A stretch of DNA of 64,000 bases from NCBI RefSeq assembly GCF_900166965.1, contig NZ_FUZI01000015.1, forward strand, positions 1-64,000, read 5' to 3'. Under the pieces are notes generated by a model. The model saw nothing but the letters and a program-made list of their open reading frames with translations. It was not told the origin of the DNA and did no database searches. This DNA is from Photobacterium piscicola (lineage in GTDB: Bacteria > Pseudomonadota > Gammaproteobacteria > Enterobacterales > Vibrionaceae). The stretch's first letter is position 1. Each line of letters starts with the position of its first letter. Below are positions 48,150 through 57,990 of this stretch, piece by piece. The position numbers and the translations under genes are program-made.

Positions 48150-48156
48150 TAAACAT

Positions 48157-48196
48157 AACCACTGCGATAATATGGATTATTGCAGTGGTTTTTTAT
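48157..48196. terminator. Strong bidirectional terminator after the cyclase
   Basis: AACCACTGCGATAAT (48157-48171) pairs with ATTATTGCAGTGGTT (48176-48190) with one G-U pair, followed by TTTTTTA. It also serves the convergent methyltransferase gene. Confidence 0.9.
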
Positions 48197-48207
48197 AAGT
48201 AAAATAC

Positions 48208-48675
48208 TTATTTATGATTTGAGAAGTTATCACCCTTCGCCATGCGATCATATAAAATCACATTAACTGCTGCTGCCAGATTCATACAGCCTTTTGTTGG
48301 GACGTAAATAGTTTCACGACAAAAGTCAGTAATTTCTTTTTTTAATGTGCCGTCTTCAGGACCAAAAATATAAAATGCACGTTTTGGATGTTTATATTCA
48401 GGTAATGGTTTTGCATCATCAATTAAATCAACGGCAACAGGTACACAGCCGACAGGAATAATTGCTTTTAGATCTTCAACACCAATTAATGGAATATCAA
48501 GCGCAACATTTTTGGTATCAGTACAAAACTGTGCAGCGTGATCATAACGAGTGCCAGTATAAAAGACAGAGTTGACACCATAACAACCCGCTGCTCGCAT
48601 AACCGAACCGACGTTTTCAGGTGTTTTGGGGTTAAAAAGGCCTACGCAAGAGTAACCCTGACTTTTTTTGCTCAT
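48208..48675 (-). CDS. TrmH-family (SpoU) RNA 2'-O-methyltransferase
   Basis: A 155-residue SPOUT enzyme. Motif 1 is NPKTPENVGSVMRAAGCYG, motif 2 is FYIFGPEDGTLKKEI and motif 3 is NLAAAVNVILYDRM, together the knotted SAM-binding site. It is about as long as the short TrmL/TrmH-type enzymes and lacks an extra N-terminal RNA-binding domain. The target RNA cannot be told. It is a single gene; the ATG at 48675 is followed by MSKKSQGYSCVGLF. Confidence 0.85.
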   Translation of the reverse strand: MSKKSQGYSCVGLFNPKTPENVGSVMRAAGCYGVNSVFYTGTRYDHAAQFCTDTKNVALDIPLIGVEDLKAIIPVGCVPVAVDLIDDAKPLPEYKHPKRAFYIFGPEDGTLKKEITDFCRETIYVPTKGCMNLAAAVNVILYDRMAKGDNFSNHK

Positions 48676-48798
48676 ATGTACATCTACTTTAGAAATTGTG
48701 GCGGGATTGTATACCTAAAGACGATATTTTTGCAGTAGGTACCATTATTTAGAAGAGAACAAAACAGGAACTTAGGGTCCCTGTTTTTAAGTGACGTT

Positions 48799-49134
48799 TT
48801 ATTTACCGCAACATTTTTTATATTTCTGACCACTGCCACATGAGCAAGGATCGTTACGGTTAGGTGTTTTATCAAACACTGTTGTCGTAGGTTTGTTTAA
48901 TGTTGCAGTAAGATCCGCAATATCTTCTTCAACGTTAGCATTAATTGTAAATGTTGCAAAAAGCTGTTGCTCTGCAAGCTCTACTTCTAATTCTTGTTGG
49001 CGTTCTTCAGTATTCACTATCAATGTGAGCGGATTGGTTTCCGTGCCAAGTTTAGTTTCGCGCTTCGTGTTGTAGCCACAGCTGCTGTGTTTTGGCTTCT
49101 TTTCGATGCGACCTTTATAGAAAAATTTAGACAT
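48799..49134 (-). CDS. SEC-C motif metal-binding protein
   Basis: A 111-residue protein ending in the SEC-C zinc motif (NRNDPCSCGSGQKYKKCCGK). The N-terminal part (MSKFFYKGRIEKKPKHSSCGYNTKRETKLGTETNPLTLIVNTEERQ) is that of the SWIM/SEC-C family I recall as the PBPRA1643 family, seen mainly in Vibrionaceae and relatives. The SEC-C motif resembles the zinc site at the end of SecA. The function is unknown. Preceded on the minus strand by AGGTTATCCC and a separate terminator. Confidence 0.82.
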   Translation of the reverse strand: MSKFFYKGRIEKKPKHSSCGYNTKRETKLGTETNPLTLIVNTEERQQELEVELAEQQLFATFTINANVEEDIADLTATLNKPTTTVFDKTPNRNDPCSCGSGQKYKKCCGK

Positions 49135-49200
49135 GGGATAACCTGCTTGCTATGAAATATTCGCGCATCATTCGTGAATGGGTACGCTTAATAACTAAAA

Positions 49201-49222
49201 AGCCACCAAAGTTAAGGTGGCT
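49201..49222 (-). terminator. Terminator on the minus strand upstream of the SEC-C gene
   Basis: AGCCACC (49201-49207) pairs with GGTGGCT (49216-49222). On the minus strand it is followed by TTTTAGTT. No annotated minus-strand gene lies just upstream, so it must end a short transcript from 49223-49440. Confidence 0.65.
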
Positions 49223-49279
49223 GAAATTGCGGGCATAATAACCGCCATTGTGTGTGTTATCAAGCGTTGAGCAAGCGCT

Positions 49280-49378
49280 TCAGTAATAAAAGTCGGTGGG
49301 TGTTCTGATCAAAAATAGGATATATGGTGTTTTTTCATTGGTCTTTGTTGAAGTAAACGATTGCATTGTTATTATCAT
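49280..49378 (-). CDS. Candidate 32-residue peptide ORF
   Basis: Minus-strand ORF MIITMQSFTSTKTNEKTPYILF... with AGAAGAG just before it; the inner ATG (49366) has the better spacing. It lies between two terminators with no other explanation for the transcript ending at 49201. It may be a peptide gene, part of a small RNA, or chance. Confidence 0.3.
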   Translation of the reverse strand: MIITMQSFTSTKTNEKTPYILFLIRTPTDFYY

Positions 49379-49382
49379 CTCT

Positions 49383-49487
49383 TCTACACTTAAACGGTTT
49401 TAATCAAACACCGCTGTGAAACGGTGTGTTGCTTACACTTATTATATAGACGAAAAAACCTATTAAATTAATAGGTTTTTTCGTCTA
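49383..49487 (+). ncRNA. Candidate small RNA upstream of zwf
   Basis: A TTGAAG-N16-TATTAT promoter-like pair lies around 49350-49377. It would start a roughly 105-nt RNA with an internal hairpin (CACCG/CGGTG, about 49411-49427), ending in the perfect 20-bp terminator stem at 49447-49487. No ORF fits. This is a structural prediction only. Confidence 0.35.
49447..49487. terminator. Perfect 20-bp inverted repeat, bidirectional terminator
   Basis: The arms at 49447-49466 and 49468-49487 are exact complements (outer TAGACG, inner A6CC...GGT6) with a one-base centre. Both strands can form an A-rich stem with a T run. It lies about 270 bp before zwf. Confidence 0.75.
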
Positions 49488-49700
49488 TCACTGCTGATAA
49501 TAATTGTTAATATACTCAATATATAAAAGAGTAAATAATGATAAATTGTCTGATATGTTAGTGTATTAGCGATAAATACAATGATTAGATGTAACATATT
49601 GACTGATAAGATTATTAATGTATAACAAAATTTTTCAATTTTTATCACGAAAAATGCATAAAAAATTGAAAATTACGGCATAATAACGCCCGTTATACCA

Positions 49701-49735
49701 AGCAATTGATTGCTGTACCAGATCGAATGATCTGT
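49701..49735 (+). promoter_or_regulatory. Two small hairpins in the zwf leader
   Basis: AGCAAT-TG-ATTGCT (49701-49714) and CAGATC-GAAT-GATCTG (49720-49735) are perfect inverted repeats 20-55 bp before the zwf start. They could be an operator or an mRNA structure. I saw no clear HexR site. Confidence 0.4.
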
Positions 49736-49754
49736 AAATAAATGGGAACATTAC

Positions 49755-51254
49755 ATGGTTAAACCAGAAAATAACGCAATTGTAATTTTTGGTGCGTCAG
49801 GCGATTTGACTCATCGAAAACTAATCCCTGCGTTCTATCATTTATACGCTAATGGTTTATTGCCAGAAGATTTCGCTATTTTAGGTGTTAGTCGTACGGC
49901 ATATAGTGATCAGGAATTTCGTGATAAGCTTCGTTCTGCATTAGAAGAAAATGAAAAAACAGATGCGGCGATATTAACGAAGTTTTGTGAGCATTTATAT
50001 TATCAGGCATTGAATACTTCTGATGCTGAACAATATAGCGTATTAAAGCAGCGCTTAGATGTCTTTAAAGATACTCACCATACACATGGCAATGCTGTCT
50101 TTTATCTCGCAACGCCACCGAGTCTTTATGGTGTAATTCCTGAGTGTCTTGCTGCTCATGGTCTTAATGATGAAGCGGATGGCTGGAAAAATCTTATTGT
50201 AGAAAAGCCATTTGGTTATGATCTTGAATCGGCTATTTCTCTTGATAAACAAATTCACGCATGTTTCCAAGAACATCAAATTTACCGCATTGACCACTAC
50301 TTAGGTAAAGAGACAGTACAAAACTTACTTGTCTTCCGTTTTGCTAATGGCATGTTTGAACCATTATGGAACCGTAATTTTATTGATTACGTTGAAATTA
50401 CTGCATCTGAAGCCTTAGGCGTTGAAGATCGTGGTGGTTATTATGATGGTGCGGGTGCGGTACGTGATATGTTCCAAAACCACCTATTGCAAGTTCTAGC
50501 AATGGTAGGTATGGAATCTCCAGCAGCTATTAATGCTGATTCGATTCGTGATGAAGTGGTTAAAGTGATGCAAAGCTTTAAGCCTTTATCAGAAGATGAT
50601 TTGACTAACAATTTAGTCTTAGGTCAATACACTGAATCTGATGTTCGTGGTAAGCATCTACCAGGTTACCGTCAAGAGCATGGCGTTAATACTGATTCAC
50701 GCACAGAAACGTATGTTGGTATGAAGATGTTTATTGAGAACTGGCGTTGGAATGGCGTACCATTCTACGTTCGTACAGGTAAGCGTTTACCGACACGTGT
50801 AACAGAGGTTGTTATTCATTTTAAGAAAACACCGCATCCAGTATTTGCAGCTAAATCAGCTGAAAATAAGTTGATTATTCGTATTCAACCCGATGAAGGC
50901 ATCTTAATGAGTTTTGGTTTGAAAAAACCAGGTGCAGGTTTTGAGACGCAAGAAGTATCGATGGATTTCCATTACGATAAACTTGAATCAATGAATATGC
51001 TAACAGCTTATGAGCGTTTATTGTTAGATTGCATGAAACAAGATGCAACCTTATTTGCCCGTACTGATGCAGTAAAAGCTTGTTGGAAATTTGTTCAACC
51101 TATTCTTGATCATAAAGAACAACCTGAGCATTTATTTGGTTACGCAGCAGGAACATGGGGACCAAAAGAAGCCGATGAACTGTTAATTAATGATGGTCGT
51201 CAATGGCGCTTCCCATGTAAGAATTTAGCTAATACTGATTATTGTGAGTTATAA
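49755..51254 (+). CDS. zwf: Glucose-6-phosphate 1-dehydrogenase
   Basis: A 499-residue enzyme catalysing the first, NADP-reducing step of the oxidative pentose phosphate pathway. NADP-binding motif [10 protein letters not shown] lies at residues 14-23; the catalytic block [13 protein letters not shown] is near residue 178; and EKPFGYDL precedes it. GGGAACA precedes the ATG. It is the first gene of a zwf-pgl-gnd cluster covering the whole oxidative branch, with two-base spacing to pgl. Confidence 0.97.
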   Translation: MVKPENNAIVIFGASGDLTHRKLIPAFYHLYANGLLPEDFAILGVSRTAYSDQEFRDKLRSALEENEKTDAAILTKFCEHLYYQALNTSDAEQYSVLKQRLDVFKDTHHTHGNAVFYLATPPSLYGVIPECLAAHGLNDEADGWKNLIVEKPFGYDLESAISLDKQIHACFQEHQIYRIDHYLGKETVQNLLVFRFANGMFEPLWNRNFIDYVEITASEALGVEDRGGYYDGAGAVRDMFQNHLLQVLAMVGMESPAAINADSIRDEVVKVMQSFKPLSEDDLTNNLVLGQYTESDVRGKHLPGYRQEHGVNTDSRTETYVGMKMFIENWRWNGVPFYVRTGKRLPTRVTEVVIHFKKTPHPVFAAKSAENKLIIRIQPDEGILMSFGLKKPGAGFETQEVSMDFHYDKLESMNMLTAYERLLLDCMKQDATLFARTDAVKACWKFVQPILDHKEQPEHLFGYAAGTWGPKEADELLINDGRQWRFPCKNLANTDYCEL

Positions 51255-51256
51255 GC

Positions 51257-51982
51257 ATGATGAATTATAAAGTATTTGCGACGCCACAAGATGTAGTGAT
51301 TTCTCTTGCTGAAACCATGCAAGCGATGAGTTTACAATCTCAAGCGGTACATATTTCCTTATCCGGTGGCAGTACGCCTAAATTGTTATTCAAAGTATTA
51401 GCGCAAGCGCCTTTTGCTGACAGTATTCAATGGAATAATCTTCATTTCTGGTGGGGTGATGAGCGTTGTGTTGCTCCAACCGATGCTGAAAGTAATTTTG
51501 GCGAAGCAAATGACTTGTTATTTAAGCACGTTACAATTCCAGCAGCAAATATTCACCGTATTCGTGGTGAAGCAGAGCCTATTGCTGAATGTGCACGTTT
51601 TGCAGCAGAGATGGATGCAGTGATTCCACATAAACAGGGATTACCAGCATTTGATTGGATTTTATTAGGCATGGGTGGTGATGGCCATACTGCTTCTTTA
51701 TTTCCACATCAGACCAATTTTGATGATCTTGCATTAGCAGTGATTGCCACTCAACCACAAAGTGGCCAGCAACGTATTTCAAAAACAGCGCGTTTACTTG
51801 AAAATGCTGACCGTATTACTTATTTGGTATTGGGTGAAAGTAAGGCTGAAGTCTTATTTGAAATAAATAGTACGCCGGCAGAGATGTTAGCTTATCCTGC
51901 CGCAAAAATTAAAGCCTCTCATGGCGAAACAGAATGGTATTTAGATGCAGCAGCTGCAAAGTTGCTAGCACAAGGAGAATAA
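51257..51982 (+). CDS. pgl: 6-phosphogluconolactonase
   Basis: A 241-residue DevB-type lactonase that hydrolyses the product of Zwf. It has SLSGGSTPKLLF (phosphate-binding loop), WWGDERCVAPTDAESNFG and LLGMGGDGHTASLFP. It starts with two consecutive Met codons two bases after zwf and ends one base before the gnd ATG, so all three are probably cotranscribed. An AGGAGAATA ribosome site for gnd overlaps its end. Confidence 0.96.
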   Translation: MMNYKVFATPQDVVISLAETMQAMSLQSQAVHISLSGGSTPKLLFKVLAQAPFADSIQWNNLHFWWGDERCVAPTDAESNFGEANDLLFKHVTIPAANIHRIRGEAEPIAECARFAAEMDAVIPHKQGLPAFDWILLGMGGDGHTASLFPHQTNFDDLALAVIATQPQSGQQRISKTARLLENADRITYLVLGESKAEVLFEINSTPAEMLAYPAAKIKASHGETEWYLDAAAAKLLAQGE

Positions 51983-51983
51983 T

Positions 51984-53432
51984 ATGAAAGGCGATATTGG
52001 TGTTATTGGTTTAGCTGTTATGGGTCAAAACTTGATCCTTAATATGAACGACCATGGTTTTAAAGTTGTTGCGTTTAACCGTACCGTTTCTAAAGTAGAA
52101 GAATTCCTTGAAGGTCCTGCAAAGGACACTAACATTATCGGTGCGACATCATTAGAAGACTTGGTCTCTAAACTAGAATCACCACGTAAAATCATGTTAA
52201 TGGTTCGTGCTGGTGATGTTGTCGATGCATTTATTGACCAACTTGTACCGCTACTAGATAAAGGCGACATCATTATTGATGGTGGTAACTCAAACTATCC
52301 AGACACTAACCGTCGTGTTGCAGCCCTTGAAGCAAAAGGCTTACTATACGTAGGTTCTGGTGTTTCTGGTGGTGAAGAAGGTGCTCGTTTTGGTCCTTCA
52401 ATCATGCCTGGTGGTTCTGAAGCAGCATGGCCTGCAATCAAACCTATCTTTCAAGCAATCTCTGCAAAAACAGCAGCAGGTGAGCCTTGTTGTGATTGGG
52501 TGGGTAAAGACGGTGCTGGTCACTTCGTTAAGATGGTTCACAATGGCATCGAATACGGCGACATGCAGTTAATTAGCGAAGCATACCACTTCATGAAGTC
52601 TGGTTTAGAGCTGTCTCATGATGAAATGCAAGCTATTCTTCAAGAATGGAATAAGACTGAGCTAGATAGCTACTTAGTTGAAATTACAGCTGAAATTCTT
52701 GGTTATAAAGATGAAGATGGTCAGCCTCTTGTTGAAAAAATTCTTGATACTGCGGGCCAAAAAGGTACAGGTAAGTGGACAGGTATTAATGCACTAGATT
52801 TAGGCATTCCACTAACACTTATTACTGAAGCAGTATTTGCGCGTTGTGTTTCTTCAATGAAAGAGCAACGTGTTGAAGCAGAAAGCTTATTTGGTAAAAC
52901 AATTGCTAAAATTGATGGCGATAAGAAAGAGTGGGTTGATGCATTACGTCAAGCACTACTTGCATCAAAGATCATTTCTTATGCACAAGGCTTTATGTTA
53001 ATCCGTGAAGCATCAGAAGAGTTTAACTGGGATCTAAACTACGGCAACGTGGCACTTATGTGGCGTGGTGGTTGTATTATCCGTAGTGCATTCCTAGGTA
53101 ATATTCGTGATGCATACGATACAAACCCAGAAATCAAATTCCTAGGTTCAGATACTTACTTTAAAGATATTCTATTAAACAGCATGCCAGCATGGCGTAA
53201 AGTAGCATCAAAAGCGATGGAAATTGGCCTACCAATGCCAACAATGACATCAGCATTAACCTTCCTTGATGGCTACACAACAGCAAGCTTACCTGCGAAC
53301 ATGATTCAAGCGCAGCGTGACTACTTCGGTGCTCACACCTATGAGCGTATTGATCAGCCTCGTGGTCAGTTCTTCCATACGAACTGGACGGGTACTGGCG
53401 GTAATACAGCATCTACTACTTACGACGTATAA
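51984..53432 (+). CDS. gnd: 6-phosphogluconate dehydrogenase (decarboxylating)
   Basis: A 482-residue enzyme yielding ribulose-5-phosphate, CO2 and NADPH. NADP motif GVIGLAVMGQNL starts at residue 6. The substrate block is VGSGVSGGEEGARFGPSIMPGG, and GAGHFVKMVHNGIEYGDMQL holds the catalytic Lys. It is the last gene of the oxidative pentose phosphate cluster and is followed by a clear terminator. Its codon use looks more optimised (more C-ending codons) than its neighbours, as expected for a highly expressed gene. Confidence 0.97.
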   Translation: MKGDIGVIGLAVMGQNLILNMNDHGFKVVAFNRTVSKVEEFLEGPAKDTNIIGATSLEDLVSKLESPRKIMLMVRAGDVVDAFIDQLVPLLDKGDIIIDGGNSNYPDTNRRVAALEAKGLLYVGSGVSGGEEGARFGPSIMPGGSEAAWPAIKPIFQAISAKTAAGEPCCDWVGKDGAGHFVKMVHNGIEYGDMQLISEAYHFMKSGLELSHDEMQAILQEWNKTELDSYLVEITAEILGYKDEDGQPLVEKILDTAGQKGTGKWTGINALDLGIPLTLITEAVFARCVSSMKEQRVEAESLFGKTIAKIDGDKKEWVDALRQALLASKIISYAQGFMLIREASEEFNWDLNYGNVALMWRGGCIIRSAFLGNIRDAYDTNPEIKFLGSDTYFKDILLNSMPAWRKVASKAMEIGLPMPTMTSALTFLDGYTTASLPANMIQAQRDYFGAHTYERIDQPRGQFFHTNWTGTGGNTASTTYDV

Positions 53433-53454
53433 TGTCTAAGTAATCGATATAATT

Positions 53455-53483
53455 AAGCCATCGTTTTTACGGTGGCTTTTTTT
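53455..53483 (+). terminator. Terminator of zwf-pgl-gnd
   Basis: AAGCCATCGT (53455-53464) pairs with ACGGTGGCTT (53469-53478) with one G-U pair, followed by a T run. Confidence 0.85.
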
Positions 53484-53512
53484 ATGCATGATGTATTGTG
53501 ATGAATCTAGAT

Positions 53513-53809
53513 TTAACTTGCTATACGTTGGCAATAGAGTAATGCGCGTAATTCCATATTTTCAGCTTCAAGCGCCACTATTTGTTTATGAGCTTCTGTG
53601 CGCATATCTTCATTTGTTTTTCGTGTTTTTTCAAAAATATCGCTCAGGGCACTAAACAATTCTTCTCCAGCAAGCAGCATTTCTTTGCCGCTAATTTCAA
53701 TATTATAAGAACGTAATAAATCACGAGCATAAGTGGTTAAGTCACCTTTGGCGCGACCAATTTCTTTGTCAATTAATGGGCAAGTGTGAGGGTAGGAGAA
53801 ACCTGACAT
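53513..53809 (-). CDS. Unknown 98-residue helical protein
   Basis: The protein starts MSGFSYPHTCPLIDKEIGRAK at ATG 53809 (AGGTAC upstream); a TTG seven codons earlier is less likely. The N-terminus has a CPLIDxEI patch, and the rest is predicted helical with a likely coiled coil (TRKTNEDMRTEAHKQIVALEAENMELRALL). It has no signal peptide or membrane segment. I do not recognise the family. It is located between gnd and torA on the tor strand, but beyond the torA terminator and about 290 bp away, so it is not the missing TorD chaperone, which is about 200 residues. Confidence 0.6.
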   Translation of the reverse strand: MSGFSYPHTCPLIDKEIGRAKGDLTTYARDLLRSYNIEISGKEMLLAGEELFSALSDIFEKTRKTNEDMRTEAHKQIVALEAENMELRALLYCQRIAS

Positions 53810-54042
53810 ATTTTGTACCTTTAAAGTCAAATATCCATAAAAGATAATTGTTATAAACCTCCGTGCCTATGAGATAATTTTCGCTTACATTTTTAAATTG
53901 ATCAATATATGCACAATAAGTTTGACAAAAAACAAACAAACGTCTCTTTTTTGATACAAATTAGTCAGTAATAATGCTGTTGGGTGAAGCATTAATCTAT
54001 GTTGATGAGTGCTAATTACGGTGATTTGTTGGTAAAAATAAA

Positions 54043-54069
54043 CCCTCGTATCGATTAAGAGTACGAGGG
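54043..54069 (-). terminator. Terminator of torECA
   Basis: CCCTCGTA (54043-54050) pairs with TACGAGGG (54062-54069). On the minus strand T-rich sequence (TTTATTTTT) follows. It lies 28 bp after torA. Confidence 0.8.
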
Positions 54070-54096
54070 CTTAAATATCACACTAAAATCAAATAA

Positions 54097-56565
54097 TTAA
54101 CTTACTTCAATCGGGCCACCAAAGGCGGTTACTGGTGGTAATTCACCTTTGAATTTCTCAATATTGACTAAACACGTTTGGGCACTGGTCGCTTGCGCCA
54201 ATTCGGATGTTGGTATATCCATGGTTAGAGTATTTGGATCGCCATAGGTATCAATCGCACCAATCTTCTCATTTAATGGCCCGTACCATGCACCTTCTTC
54301 TATACGAACGACGCCTTGTGGGTAGCTGTCTGTGATAACAGCACCTGCAAGTAGTTGACCGCGATCGTTAAACACACGTACAACGTCACCGTCTTTGATG
54401 CCTTTAGCTGTAGCATCTTTTGGGTTGATGTAGACAGGTTCACGGCCTTGGACGGTATACGTCGCGCGGAATTCATCGGATTCACACATTTGTGAGTGCA
54501 AGCGTTTGTCAGGGTGACAAGATTGCATCCAGAACGGATGTTTATCTGAGCCCGGACCACCATGTGAACGTTCTGTCTTTTCAAACCACATTGGGTGACC
54601 TTGACAGTGTTCATAGCCATAACGAGCAATTTTACGGCTGGATATTTCAATGAAACCTGACGGTGTGCCTAGCGCATTTATTTCTGGATCTTGACGGAAA
54701 TCGGCATGTCGAACCCAGGGCTTACCGGTGCCAAAATCTAGGAATCCTTGCTCCCAGAAAACATCAAATTCTGGCATGTCGAATTTGCCTGCATTAGCTT
54801 TTCGGCAATCGTTATACAGCATTTGAACCCATTGCATTTCATCCATACCACGGGTGTATTCTTTATTTTTACCAAAACGACGTGATAATTCAGTGAAAAT
54901 ATCAAAGTCAGTTTTTGATTGGTACAGTGGGTCAACTAACTTTTGCATTGCGATTAAGCCACGGCCACTGTATGAGCCCATAACGTCAATATCGTTACGT
55001 TCAAACTGAGTACATGCAGGGAGTACAATATCAGAGAAACGACAGGTCGCCGTCCATGCAAAATCAATCGTTACCACGGTTTGTAATTTTTGGAACGCTT
55101 GTTTCATGCGGTTACGATCTTGGTGGTGATGCCAAGGGTTGTTACCGCTGATCACCATCATTTTGTAATCAGGCAGAATCACTTTAGAACCATTGTATTT
55201 AATTTCTTTACCCGGTTCTAAAATACAATCAACGAAGCGTGCGACAGGGATAGTACGACTATAACCATTGAAGTCGTTGTTATCCCATTTGGGTTTTTGC
55301 CCCTCATCCACGTTACGAGGAAAACCGCCTGGTGCTGCAAAGCCTGTTGATGGGACACCAATACCGGAGTAATGATGGCCATAAGAAATACCGCCGCCAG
55401 GTAAGCCAATTTGTCCTACCATCGCAGCAATAACGGCACCCATCCAGTAAGGTTGCTCGCCGTGTTCTTGACGTTGAATACACCAACCAAATAGAATTTG
55501 AGTACGCTCTTTAACCAGCATGCGAGCAAATTCACGGATTTGATCAGCGGGTACGCCACAAATTTCAGCTGCCCATTCTGGTGTTTTCTCAATGTTATCT
55601 TTAGTGTCACCTTTGACATAACCAATAAACTCATCAAAGCCCAAACAATACATTTTGATGAATTCTTTATCATAAAGATTCTCAGTGTAAAGCGTGTGTG
55701 CTACACCCAACATAAACGGTACATCTGTCTGCGGGTGAAGGTAAAGATGCGTGTTTTCTAAGTAACGCTGGGTCTTGTTTTTAACCGGATCAACCGAAAT
55801 AACATTGATCTCACCTTTAGCTACTTTTTCTTTTAGTTGCGCAAGGTAAGGGTAAGACTCATGCGTTTCACAGTTCCAACCTACTTGGAGGTTTTTAACC
55901 GGATCGTTAGCCCATAAAATAATGTTCTTACTGTTGTCTAAAATTTCAGACCATGACGTACCTTGAGCATATACTTCAGTCGAACCTAGCACATAAGGCA
56001 TTATGGTTTGGCCTGCACCTGTTGAGTAGTCGCCAACTTTGGTGATGTAATTACCGTGCATACCGACAGCACGTTGCATGTGACTGGTACAGCTATGGAA
56101 TTGACCCGTTTGACGCCAGCCTGTTTGACCTGCGTGGAGCGCCCATGGACCGTAATCTTTTTGAATACGCTCTAATTCACGGTAGAACAAATCTAAGGCT
56201 TCATCCCATGTCACACGTACAAAACGATTATTACCGCGTGTTTCGCCACTAAACTTGTGCTTTTTAAGCCAGTCTAGACGTACCATTGGGTAACGAACGC
56301 GTGATGGATTATAAATAATCCCCTTGATGCCTTTTAGCATTTCAGTTGGGTTTTTATCTATTTCAATCGCTTCAATTTGTTGCACTTTACCTGCATAAAT
56401 TTGTGCACGAAAAGCACCCCAGTGAGATCCAGAATAACGCCATGTTCCTTGACCTATTTGATCGTCTGCAAACACTTTTGATGATGCGAGTAGGCTTGGG
56501 CCTATAACTGTCGCTGCACTTGTTGTAGCAAGGCCTTTAAGAAAACTTCTTCTTGATACTGACAT
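54097..56565 (-). CDS. torA: Trimethylamine-N-oxide reductase TorA (molybdoenzyme)
   Basis: An 822-residue periplasmic molybdenum oxidoreductase. A twin-arginine signal (SRRSFLKGL, residues 4-12) directs folded export, and the mature protein starts about residue 34 ([11 protein letters not shown]). The DMSO-reductase-family blocks are present ([51 protein letters not shown]). It reduces TMAO to TMA as terminal acceptor, taking electrons from TorC. It is the last gene of torECA, 23 bp after torC. No torD chaperone follows. Confidence 0.95.
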   Translation of the reverse strand: MSVSRRSFLKGLATTSAATVIGPSLLASSKVFADDQIGQGTWRYSGSHWGAFRAQIYAGKVQQIEAIEIDKNPTEMLKGIKGIIYNPSRVRYPMVRLDWLKKHKFSGETRGNNRFVRVTWDEALDLFYRELERIQKDYGPWALHAGQTGWRQTGQFHSCTSHMQRAVGMHGNYITKVGDYSTGAGQTIMPYVLGSTEVYAQGTSWSEILDNSKNIILWANDPVKNLQVGWNCETHESYPYLAQLKEKVAKGEINVISVDPVKNKTQRYLENTHLYLHPQTDVPFMLGVAHTLYTENLYDKEFIKMYCLGFDEFIGYVKGDTKDNIEKTPEWAAEICGVPADQIREFARMLVKERTQILFGWCIQRQEHGEQPYWMGAVIAAMVGQIGLPGGGISYGHHYSGIGVPSTGFAAPGGFPRNVDEGQKPKWDNNDFNGYSRTIPVARFVDCILEPGKEIKYNGSKVILPDYKMMVISGNNPWHHHQDRNRMKQAFQKLQTVVTIDFAWTATCRFSDIVLPACTQFERNDIDVMGSYSGRGLIAMQKLVDPLYQSKTDFDIFTELSRRFGKNKEYTRGMDEMQWVQMLYNDCRKANAGKFDMPEFDVFWEQGFLDFGTGKPWVRHADFRQDPEINALGTPSGFIEISSRKIARYGYEHCQGHPMWFEKTERSHGGPGSDKHPFWMQSCHPDKRLHSQMCESDEFRATYTVQGREPVYINPKDATAKGIKDGDVVRVFNDRGQLLAGAVITDSYPQGVVRIEEGAWYGPLNEKIGAIDTYGDPNTLTMDIPTSELAQATSAQTCLVNIEKFKGELPPVTAFGGPIEVS

Positions 56566-56588
56566 ATTTATTTTAACTCCATCAAAAC

Positions 56589-57767
56589 TTAGTGCTGTGC
56601 ATCAGAAAAATCAGATGAATGCTTCTGTAGGTACTTCAACACAATAGCTTCGCTATCACGGTCAAAGTTTACAAATGCTAGCATACCGTTAAACATGCCC
56701 GGCCATGTGTTTGCATCAAAATGCGCTTCAGCCGGTTGGGTGTGACATACAGAACAGTTGGTGGTGTAAGCTGTTTTTGCTTGTGCCCATACTGGTGTGA
56801 TGTCATTCACTAATGAGTCTTTAGGCATCCATACTTTAGCGGTAACACGCTGCCAAGGAAGGCCTGTTAGGTCATCGACTTTCTCTTCATATTTATCAAC
56901 AACTTTATCATTTTGAGCTGATTCTTTAAGTAGAGATGCAACCGGAATATTCATTCCGAAATCTTCCTGAATCACACGACCATAGCCTTTATCTTTACGC
57001 CAACCTGCAATCTCAACTTCTACTGCATTATCTGTTTCATCAATGACTTTAACGCCAGATGCTGGATTTAGAATACCCGCTTCAACAGTCATTGCTTTAT
57101 CTTCATAAACAGGTAAGAAGCGAACGCTATAAATCTCTTCACCTTTGCTGTAATCAGTACCATGAGAAAGTTGGACTAGCTCTGACACCATGCCACCACT
57201 GGTATCCATATCTTTTGGTAAGTGGTGAGCAATACCTTTATGACAATCAACACAGCTTTGATCTCGCTCTGCTGCATTTTTCATTTGAACGCGTGCAACA
57301 GGGGACATTTTTTCGAAGTCCATACCTTTGTAATCATGGCAATCACGACATTCTTGTGAGCCATTGGCTTTAAAGCGTTCCCATTCATGCTGTGCTAGCA
57401 CAATTCGGCGATCTTCAAATTTTTCAGGGGTATCAATGAATCCAGCAAAATGGGCAAAGACTTCTTTGCTTGCTTGAATTTTACGTGAAATTTTATCAGT
57501 CCAATCATGAGGGACATGGCAATCAGGGCAGGTTGCTCGAACACCTGAACGGTTCTTATCATGAATAGTATTAACGTATTCAGGCACGACATTATCGGCA
57601 TGACAGCTTACACAGAATTCTTCAGTATTCGTTTTTTCAAGGGCCGTATTAAATCCGCCCCAGAAAATAATACCCGCAACAAAACCGCCAAGGGCTAAAA
57701 CACCAAGGCTAATATGAACGCTTGGGCGTGATAGAGTCAGCCAAGCTTTTTTTAAAAATGCTTTCAT
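56589..57767 (-). CDS. torC: Pentaheme c-type cytochrome TorC
   Basis: A 392-residue membrane-anchored cytochrome of the NapC/NirT/TorC family. One N-terminal membrane helix (~residues 18-37) precedes four CxxCH sites in the tetraheme domain (Cys52, Cys80, Cys140 and Cys172), and a fifth (Cys338-Cys341-His342, CSVCH) lies in the C-terminal domain typical of TorC. It passes electrons from menaquinol to TorA. The gene lies 46 bp after torE. Confidence 0.95.
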   Translation of the reverse strand: MKAFLKKAWLTLSRPSVHISLGVLALGGFVAGIIFWGGFNTALEKTNTEEFCVSCHADNVVPEYVNTIHDKNRSGVRATCPDCHVPHDWTDKISRKIQASKEVFAHFAGFIDTPEKFEDRRIVLAQHEWERFKANGSQECRDCHDYKGMDFEKMSPVARVQMKNAAERDQSCVDCHKGIAHHLPKDMDTSGGMVSELVQLSHGTDYSKGEEIYSVRFLPVYEDKAMTVEAGILNPASGVKVIDETDNAVEVEIAGWRKDKGYGRVIQEDFGMNIPVASLLKESAQNDKVVDKYEEKVDDLTGLPWQRVTAKVWMPKDSLVNDITPVWAQAKTAYTTNCSVCHTQPAEAHFDANTWPGMFNGMLAFVNFDRDSEAIVLKYLQKHSSDFSDAQH

Positions 57768-57813
57768 TATTATTGTTTCTCTTTAAATGATGCTTGTAGT
57801 GTGAAGTAGGGGA

Positions 57814-57990
57814 TCAACCACCGTGACCGGGAGGACCAAAGACAAACAATTGCAACATCCAAACTGTGAAACCATAACCACCAACGAAAATGACACTTAA
57901 AATAGGGAACAGGAAAATGGTAATAAAAAGGAACATTTTCCATTCGCGGCTACGTGTTTTCTTGGCAGTAGCATCAGTAATACTGCTCAT
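57814..57990 (-). CDS. torE: TorE, small NapE/TorE-family membrane protein
   Basis: A 58-residue protein: charged N-terminus (MSSITDATAKKTRSREWKMF), one hydrophobic segment (LFITIFLFPILSVIFVGGYGFTVWML, about residues 20-46) and the family tail FVFGPPGH. An AGGAGGT ribosome site is optimally spaced. It heads the torECA operon, as in Shewanella and Vibrio. Its role in TMAO respiration is not well defined. Confidence 0.9.
   Translation of the reverse strand: MSSITDATAKKTRSREWKMFLFITIFLFPILSVIFVGGYGFTVWMLQLFVFGPPGHGG

Noticed and set aside
53513..53809. The gene downstream of torA as TorD
   Set aside because: It is half the length of TorD, mainly coiled coil, and separated by a terminator and about 290 bp.
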